A DNA stretch of 64,000 bases, from positions 64,001 to 128,000 of the forward strand of contig JAMFSS010000006.1 in NCBI GenBank assembly GCA_026225415.1, in the 5' to 3' direction. This document shows, in pieces, positions 42,335 to 51,356 of the stretch. The stretch comes from Alphaproteobacteria bacterium (GTDB taxonomy: Bacteria > Pseudomonadota > Alphaproteobacteria > UBA9219). Made by a program: the position numbers and the translations under genes. Numbering within the stretch: position 1 is the stretch's first letter; every line of letters begins with the position of its first letter. Under the pieces are notes generated by a model. That model saw only the letters and a list, made by a program, of their open reading frames with translations. It was not told the DNA's origin and searched no databases.

Positions 42335-42943
42335 ATGCTTGTTCTTATCGATGAGAGCGGTGATGCAGGTTTCAAATTAGACAAAGGATCTTCTTCTTAT
42401 TTTGTCGTCACAATGACAGTTTTTTCAGACTTTGCTGAAGCCGAGAAATGTTCTGCCGCTATTAAACAATTACAAACTGCTCAACGCATATTCCCCGAAT
42501 TTAAATTTAGCGGCTGCCGCGATGTTATCCGCGATCAGTTCTTTGAAACCTTAAAAGCTTTTGATTTCCGCATTTATGCTATGGTTGTTCCCAAAAATTC
42601 TATTTATAGCCGCACCTTGAAGTCAGATTCTGAAAAATTCTATAATTTCTTTGTCCGTCAATTATTATCTTATCATGCCAATCTTTTACAAAATGCTCAT
42701 GTCAAAATTGACGAAAGCGGCGACAAAAAATTTAAAAGAGAATTAGCCAATTATATTCGACGCATGATTCCCAGAGATCAAATCAAGAAAATTACCTTCA
42801 AGAAATCCAAAAACGATCACTTGATTCAGCTGGCGGATATGGTCACGGGCGCGATTGCCCGTGCCTATACATCCAAGAAAGATCATGCGCGTTGGCACAA
42901 TATGATCTTTTCCAAGATAGACAATTTATGGAAATTCAAATAG
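42335..42943 (+). CDS. DUF3800-type protein
   Basis: N-terminal MLVLIDESGDAGF and C-terminal HLIQLADMVTGAIARAY typical of DUF3800; start 2 nt after the cobS stop. Confidence 0.85.
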   Translation: MLVLIDESGDAGFKLDKGSSSYFVVTMTVFSDFAEAEKCSAAIKQLQTAQRIFPEFKFSGCRDVIRDQFFETLKAFDFRIYAMVVPKNSIYSRTLKSDSEKFYNFFVRQLLSYHANLLQNAHVKIDESGDKKFKRELANYIRRMIPRDQIKKITFKKSKNDHLIQLADMVTGAIARAYTSKKDHARWHNMIFSKIDNLWKFK

Positions 42944-42950
42944 AGGGAAA

Positions 42951-43034
42951 GGGACGTTTCCGCAGCCTATCTTGGCGATTGCCAAGAAAGAACTCCATCC
43001 GGAGCCGATTCGGCTAACGGAAACTAGGTAGCCC
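42951..43034 (+). ncRNA. candidate structured RNA downstream of the DUF3800 gene
   Basis: Nested GGG/CCC and GTTTCCG/CGGAAAC helices enclosing CTTGGC-GATT-GCCAAG, CTCC-ATCC-GGAG and CCG-ATT-CGG hairpins; possible pseudoknot GCCTA/TAGGT. Confidence 0.65.
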
Positions 43035-43106
43035 ATTATAACAACGAATCGCTTGACAATGCAAGGGAATCATACATATGCCCATCAAAGAGTTAGCAAG
43101 AAAATC

Positions 43107-43745
43107 ATGAAACCCGCCGCCGCCGCCGAATTTTTTCGCCGCCTATGCGAAATCGATCCCGAACCGAAAACGGAATTGAACTATACCAATGCCTATACGC
43201 TTTTGGTCGCGGTCGTCCTTTCTGCGCAATCCACAGACGCGGGCGTGAACAAAGCCACCGCATCCCTGTTCAAAAAAATCACCACGCCCCAACAAATGGT
43301 CAAGCTGGGCGAGGACGGATTGCGCCCCTATATCAAAACCATCGGCCTCTATAACGCCAAGGGCAAAAACATTATCGCGCTGTCGCAAATCCTGATCGAC
43401 AAATTTAACGCACAGGTTCCGGGCACACACGAAACCCTCCAATCCCTGCCCGGCGTTGGCCGCAAAACCGCCAATGTTATTCTCAATGTCTATTTCGGCC
43501 AGCCGACAATGGCGGTCGACACCCATGTGTTCCGCGTGGCCAACCGCACCGGCATGGCCAAAGGCACAACGCCCGAACAAGTCGAAGAAAAGCTGGTCAA
43601 AACCATCCCCTCCAACTATATGCGCCACGCCCATCATTGGCTTATTCTGCATGGGCGTTACCGGTGCAAAGCCCGCAAACCGCTCTGCCCCGCCTGTGTG
43701 GTGCGGGATTTATGCGCCTTTAAAGACAAAACTATTGAGATATAA
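43107..43745 (+). CDS. nth: endonuclease III
   Basis: LPGVGRKTANVILN, VDTHVFRVANR and Fe-S Cys ligands near the C-terminus. Confidence 0.96.
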   Translation: MKPAAAAEFFRRLCEIDPEPKTELNYTNAYTLLVAVVLSAQSTDAGVNKATASLFKKITTPQQMVKLGEDGLRPYIKTIGLYNAKGKNIIALSQILIDKFNAQVPGTHETLQSLPGVGRKTANVILNVYFGQPTMAVDTHVFRVANRTGMAKGTTPEQVEEKLVKTIPSNYMRHAHHWLILHGRYRCKARKPLCPACVVRDLCAFKDKTIEI

Positions 43746-43786
43746 CTGCCTATATTTTTCCATATTTTGCTGGCATAAAGCTCCCC

Positions 43787-45001
43787 ATGAAGAAAATCCT
43801 CATCACCGGCCTCGGCATCATCTCGCCCATTGGCAATTCCGTCGAAACCTTCCGCGACAATCTGTTTGCGGGGCATTGCGGCATTGAACCCATCTCATTC
43901 CCCTTCAAGGGCGGCACCGCAACCTTCCCCGCCGCGCCCGTCAAAAATTTCAACGTCGCAGATTATTGCGACCCCAAACGTGCGCCCATGCTCGACCGCT
44001 TTGCCGAATTTGCCGTCGCGGCAGCCACACAGGCGATGCGCGATTCCGGCCTTATCCTCACGCCCGAAAACGCCGAACGCATGGCGGTCATCACCGGCAC
44101 CGGTGCGGGCGGACAAAACACCATCGAAGATTCCTATTACAAATTGCTCGATGCTTCCGGTTCGGGCCGCGTGCATCCTTTCACCATTCCGCGCCTGATG
44201 GTCAATGCCGCGTCCAGCCAGATCAGCATGGCCCTCGGCATCACCGGCCCCGGCTTTACGGTCGCATCCGCCTGCGCCTCGGCCATCCATGCGATGGGCG
44301 TCACGCTTTCCATGATGCGTTCCGGCCTTATCGATATGGCGATAACGGGCGGCGCCGAAGCCTGTCTTACGCTTGGCACGCTCAAAGGCTGGGAAGCATT
44401 ACGCGTGATGGCGCCCGATGTGCCGCGTCCTTTTTCGCAAGGCCGCGCCGGTATGGTATTGGGCGAAGGCGCCGCCATGTTTGTTTTGGAAACCGAAGAG
44501 CACGCCAAAAAACGCGGCGCGAAAATCTATGGCGAATTCGCCGGTTTCGGCATGTCGTCGGACGCCAAAGATATCACCACGCCCGATATCCACGGCGCGG
44601 CGCGTGCCGTTATCAATTGCTTGCGCGATGCCAAGATTACACCAGAACAAGTCGATTACATCAATGCGCATGGCACCGGCACCAAGGTCAACGACGCGAC
44701 CGAAACAGGCGCCGTTAAAATCGCGCTGGGCGAACACGCGCATAAAATTGCGCTGTCATCCAGCAAATCCATGTTCGGCCATGCGTTGGGCGCGGCGGGT
44801 GCGCTCGAAATGCTGGCGACCATTTTGGCGGTGCATCACGACACGGCACCACCGACGATCAATTACACCGAACCCGACCCCGAATGCGATCTGGATTATG
44901 TGCCGAACAAGGCGCGCCACATGCCGATCAATATCGCGCTCAATAACTCTTTCGCTTTCGGTGGTTTGAACGCCGCCGTCGCGGTCAGGAAATATACATG
45001 A
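43787..45001 (+). CDS. beta-ketoacyl-ACP synthase (FabF-like)
   Basis: Active-site SACAS and NAHGTGTKVND motifs. Confidence 0.93.
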   Translation: MKKILITGLGIISPIGNSVETFRDNLFAGHCGIEPISFPFKGGTATFPAAPVKNFNVADYCDPKRAPMLDRFAEFAVAAATQAMRDSGLILTPENAERMAVITGTGAGGQNTIEDSYYKLLDASGSGRVHPFTIPRLMVNAASSQISMALGITGPGFTVASACASAIHAMGVTLSMMRSGLIDMAITGGAEACLTLGTLKGWEALRVMAPDVPRPFSQGRAGMVLGEGAAMFVLETEEHAKKRGAKIYGEFAGFGMSSDAKDITTPDIHGAARAVINCLRDAKITPEQVDYINAHGTGTKVNDATETGAVKIALGEHAHKIALSSSKSMFGHALGAAGALEMLATILAVHHDTAPPTINYTEPDPECDLDYVPNKARHMPINIALNNSFAFGGLNAAVAVRKYT

Positions 45002-45372
45002 ATCTGCTTTTGGTTTTTGTCGGCGGCGGTTTCGGTTCGGTCGCCCGTTACGCGATAATGAAAGCCATAGGCCGCATCATGGGCACCGCCTTTCCGTGGC
45101 ACACGCTGGGTGTCAATTTATTGGGCGCAATCATCATCGGCGCGCTCACAGAATTTCTGGCGCTGCGTATCTCTGGTGTTGATCAGGCGCGTTTGTTGCT
45201 GGTGACAGGATTCCTCGGCGGCTTTACAACCTTTTCGGCTTTTTCGTTGGAAAGCGCCTTGATGTATCAACGCGGCGATTATCTCGCGCTGGGTTGCTAT
45301 GTCGCGGCTTCGGTGATTGGAACGCTTGTGCTGGTTCTGGCGGGCGGTGCCGCTATGCGCAGTATTCTCTAA
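44998..45372 (+). CDS. crcB: fluoride ion transporter CrcB
   Basis: GGGFGSVARYAI and GFLGGFTTFSAFS motifs. Confidence 0.95.
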   Translation: MNLLLVFVGGGFGSVARYAIMKAIGRIMGTAFPWHTLGVNLLGAIIIGALTEFLALRISGVDQARLLLVTGFLGGFTTFSAFSLESALMYQRGDYLALGCYVAASVIGTLVLVLAGGAAMRSIL

Positions 45373-45852
45373 TTATTCAAACGCAGGTGTTGTGCGTGGC
45401 GATGAAGCCGTGCTGCGCGATGTCGCCACCGACATCGTTGAAGCAGACCCCGACGATGCCGCCAGCGCCGCCGTTCTCAATCCGGCACGCGTTAAACCCG
45501 CACGCGAGTCCAATTCTTTGCGCGGTGCGCTTCTCACATAATTGTCACGATATGTTTTTTTGATCGCGTCGCTGATATTGCCGGAACCCGGCACAGCGGC
45601 CAAATCTGGAATGGAAGCATGAATCTGTTCATGCAAAGTGGCATAAGCGCCATCACGTTGCCCCTGAACATCGGTATATTCAAAAAGCGCGACCAAAGTC
45701 TTGCCGCCATTTTTTAAATTATAAGGAACCACGCCGACATAATGGCTTTGGCTAATCAGAGCGAGTTTTTCTGGGGAATTGAGTCGCGGCGCCTCTGCGG
45801 GAGGCAGCAAATCCGGCTGTCTGAAATGTTTTAATGGATTGAAAAAAGCCAT
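45373..45852 (-). CDS. hypothetical protein
   Basis: 159-aa ORF; stop abuts the crcB stop. Confidence 0.5.
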   Translation of the reverse strand: MAFFNPLKHFRQPDLLPPAEAPRLNSPEKLALISQSHYVGVVPYNLKNGGKTLVALFEYTDVQGQRDGAYATLHEQIHASIPDLAAVPGSGNISDAIKKTYRDNYVRSAPRKELDSRAGLTRAGLRTAALAASSGSASTMSVATSRSTASSPRTTPAFE

Positions 45853-46007
45853 AACAACATAGACCCAATAATAATGTTAAATCCCTATTGCCCTAATCTA
45901 GACAAAATAGTTAAAAATTGAGTTAATTTTTACGCGCAATTTTTATATCTATAAATCAACAGGTTAACAAAGATAGACCCCGAGCCTTAATATGGTATCA
46001 TCAAAAG

Positions 46008-46523
46008 ATGAACAAACCGCGCATTATTGTTGGTATCGACCCCGGCCTGCGCCACACCGGCTGGGGTATCATCGGACAAAGCGGGAACCGGCTGTCTTTT
46101 ATCGCGGCGGGACGTATCAGCCCGGACACAGATTTACCCATGGCCACAAGGCTTTTGACGCTTGCCGAAGGCATCACCGACATCATCCGCGCCCACCAAC
46201 CTGACGAAGCCGCAATCGAAGAAACCTTCGTCCATAAAAACGCGAAATCGGCTTTGCTCTTAGGCCAGGCGCGGGGCAGCGCAATTTTATCGCTGGCGCA
46301 AAACGGTTTAACCGTCGCGGAATATGCGGCCAACCGCATCAAACAATCGGTCACCGGCCATGGCCATGCCGAAAAAACTCAAATTCAGGCGATGATTGCG
46401 ATTTTGCTGCCCAACTCCGGCAAGCTGGCCGCCGATGCCGCCGACGCGCTGGCAGTTGCCATCACCCACGCGCATCACACGCCGCAAAGCCTCACCGCAG
46501 CCCTTGCTAAACGCCCCGCATAA
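46008..46523 (+). CDS. ruvC: Holliday junction resolvase RuvC
   Basis: IIVGIDPGLRHTGWG and AIEETFVHKN motifs. Confidence 0.97.
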   Translation: MNKPRIIVGIDPGLRHTGWGIIGQSGNRLSFIAAGRISPDTDLPMATRLLTLAEGITDIIRAHQPDEAAIEETFVHKNAKSALLLGQARGSAILSLAQNGLTVAEYAANRIKQSVTGHGHAEKTQIQAMIAILLPNSGKLAADAADALAVAITHAHHTPQSLTAALAKRPA

Positions 46524-46600
46524 AGAGTACAAATAGGGAACTCTTTTATTTTATTCTATTCTCTCTTAGGAAATAGAAAAGCGCTGGCAGTTGGAGATAT

Positions 46601-46684
46601 CCCTCCCCTCTTGTGGGGGAGGAAGCAAAAACTTAGGCTTACGCACTTCCGCGTAAGTCTTAGTTTTTGCAGGTGAGGGGTGGG
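46601..46684. repeat. long nested inverted repeat between ruvC and ruvA
   Basis: CCCTCCCCTC/GAGGGGTGGG ends; inner GCAAAAACTTAGGCTTACGC (46625-46644)/GCGTAAGTCTTAGTTTTTGC (46651-46670). Confidence 0.88.
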
Positions 46685-46732
46685 CTATTCTCACTTGATC
46701 GAAAAATGTTCTCAAAAATTTAAGGCAATCAA

Positions 46733-47356
46733 GTGATCGGCAAACTCAAAGGCCTCATCGACAGCATCACAAACAATCACGTCATCCTCGACGTGAACGG
46801 CGTCGGCTACATCATCATCTGCTCCGCCCGTACCCTCCGCAACATCGGCGCAGTCGGCGAAGCCGCAACCCTACGCATCGAAACCCATGTGCGCGAAGAC
46901 GCCATCAATCTCTTCGGTTTCGGCGATGCGATGGAACAGGATTGGTTCAAACTTTTGACAACAGTCCAAGGCGTCGGCGCGAAAGTCGCGCTCGCGATTT
47001 TGGGTAGCCTGTCGCCCGAACAATTGGCGCAAGCGATAGCATCACAGGACAAAAGCGCCATGGCACAAGCCGATGGCGTAGGCCCCAAACTCGCGCTGCG
47101 TCTGGTCACGGAACTGAAAGACAAAATCCCCGCCTTCATGAGCACGCCCATCCGTTTGGCCGCGAGCGGTTCCGCTTCACCATTACCGCCCTCGCTTTCC
47201 GGCGACGCGCTCTCCGCCCTCATCAATCTTGGCTATCGCCGCGCCGAAGCTTTCGCCGCCGTGGCAAGCGTCAGCCAACAAAATCCCGATGCCAAACTTA
47301 ACGATATCATCCGCCTCAGCCTCGCGGAACTCAGCCGCAAGGACAGCGCCGCATGA
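46733..47356 (+). CDS. ruvA: Holliday junction helicase subunit RuvA
   Basis: [12 protein letters not shown] and [15 protein letters not shown] motifs. Confidence 0.97.
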   Translation: MIGKLKGLIDSITNNHVILDVNGVGYIIICSARTLRNIGAVGEAATLRIETHVREDAINLFGFGDAMEQDWFKLLTTVQGVGAKVALAILGSLSPEQLAQAIASQDKSAMAQADGVGPKLALRLVTELKDKIPAFMSTPIRLAASGSASPLPPSLSGDALSALINLGYRRAEAFAAVASVSQQNPDAKLNDIIRLSLAELSRKDSAA

Positions 47357-48411
47357 AAGCCGCAACTGATCGCATCGTCGAACCAACCGCCCTGCCCACC
47401 GAAACACCCGATGTCGCGCTACGCCCGCAAACATTGGATGATTTCATCGGCCAGCCCGCGCTACGCGCCAATCTGAAAATTTTTATCGAAGCCGCGAAGC
47501 AACGCCAGCAATGCCTCGACCACACTTTATTATTCGGCCCGCCCGGCCTCGGTAAAACAACCCTCGCGCAAATTATCGCCCGTGAATTGGGCGTGAATTT
47601 CCGCAGCACGTCCGGCCCCGTTATCGCCCGCGCCGGCGACCTTGCCGCGCTTCTCACCAACCTGCAACCGCATGATGTTTTGTTCATTGATGAAATTCAC
47701 CGCCTGAACCCACAGGTCGAAGAAATCCTGTATCCCGCGATGGAAGATTTCCAGCTCGATCTGATGATCGGCGAAGGCCCCGCTGCGCGTTCGGTGCGCA
47801 TCGACCTGCCGCCCTTCACCCTTATCGGCGCAACCACGCGCAGCGGCCTCATCACCCGCCCCCTTCGCGAACGTTTCGGCATTCCGCTCCGTCTGCAATT
47901 TTATTCGACGCCCGAACTGCAACAAATTATTTCCCGCGCTGCCTCGAAACTGGATATGCCGCTTACCACCGATGGTGCCGCCGAAGTCGCCAGCCGCGCG
48001 CGCGGCACACCGCGTATCGCAGGCCGCCTGCTCCGCCGCGTGCGCGATTTCGCGCTTGTCGCGGGACACAAAGCCATCGACGCCAAAGCGGCTGACGAAG
48101 CCCTGTCGCGCCTCGAAGTCGACCGGTTGGGCTTCGACGCGATGGACAGAAAATATTTGTCGCTCATCGCCGAAAATTACGGCGGCGGCCCTGTCGGCGT
48201 CGAAACTTTGGGTGCGGCGCTGGCCGAACAACGCGATGTGTTGGAAGAAGTCATCGAACCTTACCTCATCCAGCAAGGGCTTCTGCAACGCACGCCGCGC
48301 GGACGCATGTTGACCGAAGGGGGATATAAGCATATCGGTTTAGGCATCCCCGCCGGACGCCAAGGCGAATTTCAAGCATTACAGGACAAACCCAGTGACG
48401 ACGACAACTGA
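47353..48411 (+). CDS. ruvB: Holliday junction helicase subunit RuvB
   Basis: [29 protein letters not shown] and [12 protein letters not shown] motifs. Confidence 0.98.
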   Translation: MKAATDRIVEPTALPTETPDVALRPQTLDDFIGQPALRANLKIFIEAAKQRQQCLDHTLLFGPPGLGKTTLAQIIARELGVNFRSTSGPVIARAGDLAALLTNLQPHDVLFIDEIHRLNPQVEEILYPAMEDFQLDLMIGEGPAARSVRIDLPPFTLIGATTRSGLITRPLRERFGIPLRLQFYSTPELQQIISRAASKLDMPLTTDGAAEVASRARGTPRIAGRLLRRVRDFALVAGHKAIDAKAADEALSRLEVDRLGFDAMDRKYLSLIAENYGGGPVGVETLGAALAEQRDVLEEVIEPYLIQQGLLQRTPRGRMLTEGGYKHIGLGIPAGRQGEFQALQDKPSDDDN

Positions 48412-48823
48412 GCCCACCCCTAAACCCCTTCAAAATTTCACATGGCCGGTACGCGTTTATTGGCAAGACACCGATGCCGGCGGCATCGTCTATCACCCCA
48501 ATTATCTCAGCTTTGCGCTCAAGGCACGCAGCGAATTTCTGCGCGCCCATTTTGGCAGCGAAACCGAATTATACAAACAGACGGGTATGTTACTGGTGGT
48601 TCGCCATGCCGAAATCGACTACCGCGCTTCGGCCAAACTGGATGATTTGTTGCAAGTCGGCGTGGAGCTTGAAAAGGTCGGCAACAGCTCTTTCACCCTT
48701 ATCCAACCCATCAAACGCGCCGGTCAATTGTTGGCGACGGTCAAGGTCGTTTTGGTCGCCATTAACGATGCCGGTGCCGCCACCCGCATCCCGCCCCAAT
48801 TACGCCAGATTTTCGAGTCATAA
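48395..48823 (+). CDS. ybgC: tol-pal-associated acyl-CoA thioesterase
   Basis: [21 protein letters not shown] 4HBT motif; upstream of tolQ. Confidence 0.94.
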   Translation: MTTTTEPTPKPLQNFTWPVRVYWQDTDAGGIVYHPNYLSFALKARSEFLRAHFGSETELYKQTGMLLVVRHAEIDYRASAKLDDLLQVGVELEKVGNSSFTLIQPIKRAGQLLATVKVVLVAINDAGAATRIPPQLRQIFES

Positions 48824-48894
48824 GTAATTGTTGCCCCATACCCGCTCTTAACCTAATTTCCTATCAATACTCACGATCAGAAAGACCACAGCCC

Positions 48895-49683
48895 ATGGAC
48901 GCCCAACCCACCATCGCCGTAGCAGCCAACCAACTAGCGGGCTCCGTCGCCGCCAATGACATGTCCCTGATGGGTTTGTTCGGCCATGCCGACATCGTCG
49001 GCAAAATCGTCATTTCCGGCCTGTTGATGATTTCCATCCTGACCTGGGCGATTATTTTCGACAAAATCACCAAAGTGAAAAAGCTGAAAGCCAAGGCCGA
49101 ATATTTTGAAGAACGTTTCTGGTCGGCTGGCTCGCTCGATATGCTCTATGACAAAATCAAACGCCCCGCAGACCCCATGCAGGCCATTTTCGTGGCGGGC
49201 ATGAAGGAATGGCGTACAGCGCATGACAAAGGTTTGTTTCTTAACCCCGCCAGCCGTACCAATGTCATGCAGCGTATCGACCGCGTGTTGCAAGTGACAA
49301 TTGGCCGCGAAATGGCGATGGTCGAAACATGGATGACCTTTTTGGCATCCGTCGGTTCGGTTGCGCCTTTCATCGGTTTGTTCGGCACCGTCTGGGGCAT
49401 CATGCACAGCTTTATCGGCATCGCGCAGGCGCAAAACACCAGCCTCGCCGTCGTGGCGCCGGGCATTGCGGAATCGCTGCTCGCGACCGCCGTCGGCCTT
49501 ATCGCCGCCATTCCCGCCACCACCGCTTACAATAAATTCTCGACCGAAATCGGTCGTTATGGTGCGCGGTTGGATAATTTCTCCAATGATTTCACCGCGA
49601 CTTTGTCGCGTAATCTGGAAGATTCACGTGGTGCCACAACAACGCCCACCGCAACCGGCGAGGCGACATGGCAGCGCAAATGA
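48895..49683 (+). CDS. tolQ: Tol-Pal system protein TolQ
   Basis: VGSVAPFIGLFGTVWGIMHSFIGI. Confidence 0.96.
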   Translation: MDAQPTIAVAANQLAGSVAANDMSLMGLFGHADIVGKIVISGLLMISILTWAIIFDKITKVKKLKAKAEYFEERFWSAGSLDMLYDKIKRPADPMQAIFVAGMKEWRTAHDKGLFLNPASRTNVMQRIDRVLQVTIGREMAMVETWMTFLASVGSVAPFIGLFGTVWGIMHSFIGIAQAQNTSLAVVAPGIAESLLATAVGLIAAIPATTAYNKFSTEIGRYGARLDNFSNDFTATLSRNLEDSRGATTTPTATGEATWQRK

Positions 49684-50123
49684 TGGGTGGCGGGGGTGGC
49701 CGTGGAGGCCGCCGCCGTTACAACCGCCCTGTTTCCGAAATCAATGTCACGCCGTTTGTCGACGTTATGTTGGTGTTGCTGGTGGTTTTTATGGTCACCG
49801 CGCCGATGATGACGGTCGCAGTGCCGGTCGATTTACCGAAAACCCAGGCGCATACCGTCAGCCAGGACAAAGAACCGTTGGTCGTCAGCATCGACGCCGA
49901 AGGCAAAATTTATCTGCAAGACAAAGCGATGCGTCTGGATGAATTAGTGCCAAAATTAAAGGCGGTGAGCGGCGCCAATGCCGACGCCCGCATTTTCGTG
50001 CGCGGCGACAAGGCGCTGGCCTATGGCCGCATCATGGAAGTGATGGGAACGATCAGCAGCGCAGGCTTCACCAAAGTCGCCCTTGTCGCCGAATTGCCGA
50101 ATGGCACACCCCACAGCGATTAA
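49668..50123 (+). CDS. tolR: Tol-Pal system protein TolR
   Basis: SEINVTPFVDVMLVLLVVFMVTAPMM. Confidence 0.96.
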   Translation: MAAQMMGGGGGRGGRRRYNRPVSEINVTPFVDVMLVLLVVFMVTAPMMTVAVPVDLPKTQAHTVSQDKEPLVVSIDAEGKIYLQDKAMRLDELVPKLKAVSGANADARIFVRGDKALAYGRIMEVMGTISSAGFTKVALVAELPNGTPHSD

Positions 50124-50126
50124 GCC

Positions 50127-50675
50127 TTAGCGCATCACATAATCTGACGCATAGACTTTGCGCCAAGAATCTTTCTGGGGTTCGACAGGCGATGCATGAC
50201 GCTTTGTCACCCTTAAAAGGGCCGATTTTACTTCCTCATTAGACATATCCATATCGGTGGCGGCTAAATAATATTCTCCCGCCAACATATCAAAACTATG
50301 ACTATCATTTTTCATGTCTCTTTCTTCGTGATACTGCGCCATATATTCGCAAACAGTCCCGACATTATAGGCAATATCGGCGCGGCCAAATCGACGTAAA
50401 GTTGCGGTATCGCATGTGCCGATGACATAGCTGGCATATTGCATTTTATCTTTGTAATCTTCGGTGGCAATACACGCCGACCCCACAATGCGGGTAATTT
50501 CCAGATAACCATCGGATGAATCCTGAAAAGCGGCTTTTTCTGCCCAATCCAATGCCTCTAACAAATTCGCCTGATCGCCGTAAATGACCGACAAAGCCAC
50601 CATCGCGGCAATGGCTTCTTCACGATTTGTTTCGATTTGCGCCGCGCGCGCTTCCAACTCTTCAATTTGCGTCAC
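50127..50675 (-). CDS. hypothetical protein, possible helical repeat (TPR/Sel1-like)
   Basis: 182-aa ORF on the opposite strand within the tol cluster. Confidence 0.6.
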   Translation of the reverse strand: MTQIEELEARAAQIETNREEAIAAMVALSVIYGDQANLLEALDWAEKAAFQDSSDGYLEITRIVGSACIATEDYKDKMQYASYVIGTCDTATLRRFGRADIAYNVGTVCEYMAQYHEERDMKNDSHSFDMLAGEYYLAATDMDMSNEEVKSALLRVTKRHASPVEPQKDSWRKVYASDYVMR

Positions 50676-50702
50676 TATATTTCTCCAAAAATGCCGAACG
50701 AC

Positions 50703-51272
50703 TCAACCCGGCGCGAATGAATCCTTCACCGTCTTTGCCACCGGCTTCGCCTTTTTTCTGTTCCCAGGCTTGCTAAGCTCAATTCCTGTTTTTTTGGCAA
50801 TTTTCCATACACCGACTGTGGAAATCCCACCCACCTGCTTGGCCACTTGCGCGGCATTCGGGTTTTCTCGCAAGGCCGCAATGATGGCGTCACGCTTGGC
50901 TTCAGGTATTTTGAGGCGAGCATCAGGTGCCGTAAGCATAATCCCTGCTTTTTTGGCAATTTTCCATACACCGACTGTGGAAATCCCATCCACTTGCCTG
51001 GCAATTTGGTTGGCATTCGGATTTTCCTGCAAAGCCGCAATGATTTCTGATCGTTTTTCAGATGTAATAGTTATTCTTTTTGCTATCTCAATGCCCGCTG
51101 CTTTGGCAATTTTCCATACAGTTGTTGGCGAAACATCTCCAAGCTGTTTGGCAACTTGGGTAGCGTTGGGGTTTTCCCGCAAGGCATCAATAATTCCTTG
51201 CCGCTTATCTGCAGCCATTGGAATCCGACCGGGGCTCTTTTTCTTAATATCTTCCACCCTATCTCTCCTCAA
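50703..51272 (-). CDS. protein with three tandem HTH-like repeats
   Basis: Three copies of KRxxIIxALxENPNAxQxAxQxxxxSxxxVWKIAKxxGI. Confidence 0.8.
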   Translation of the reverse strand: MRRDRVEDIKKKSPGRIPMAADKRQGIIDALRENPNATQVAKQLGDVSPTTVWKIAKAAGIEIAKRITITSEKRSEIIAALQENPNANQIARQVDGISTVGVWKIAKKAGIMLTAPDARLKIPEAKRDAIIAALRENPNAAQVAKQVGGISTVGVWKIAKKTGIELSKPGNRKKAKPVAKTVKDSFAPG

Positions 51273-51356
51273 AAATGCCCTAATTGATTTCTATATAAAT
51301 ACCGTGTTTTATGCTTCCGCACCCTATCAAACACCAATAGTTTCGCCAACGCCTGA

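Noticed and set aside
42951-43034. Interpretation as a rho-independent terminator for the DUF3800 gene
   Set aside because: No T-run after the helices and multiple nested hairpins; a structured RNA is the better explanation, though unproven.
43053-43082. TTGACA-like promoter for nth
   Set aside because: No convincing -10 at proper spacing; too weak to list as a feature.
44990-45010. Fluoride riboswitch upstream of crcB
   Set aside because: crcB overlaps the end of the upstream ketoacyl synthase gene, leaving no leader space.
47530-48333. 267-aa minus-strand ORF opposite ruvB
   Set aside because: Low-plausibility composition and full overlap with ruvB.
50780-51150. Direct DNA repeats that could suggest a CRISPR-like array
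   Set aside because: Only three copies with 150-159 nt period, in frame within a coding sequence; explained by protein repeats.
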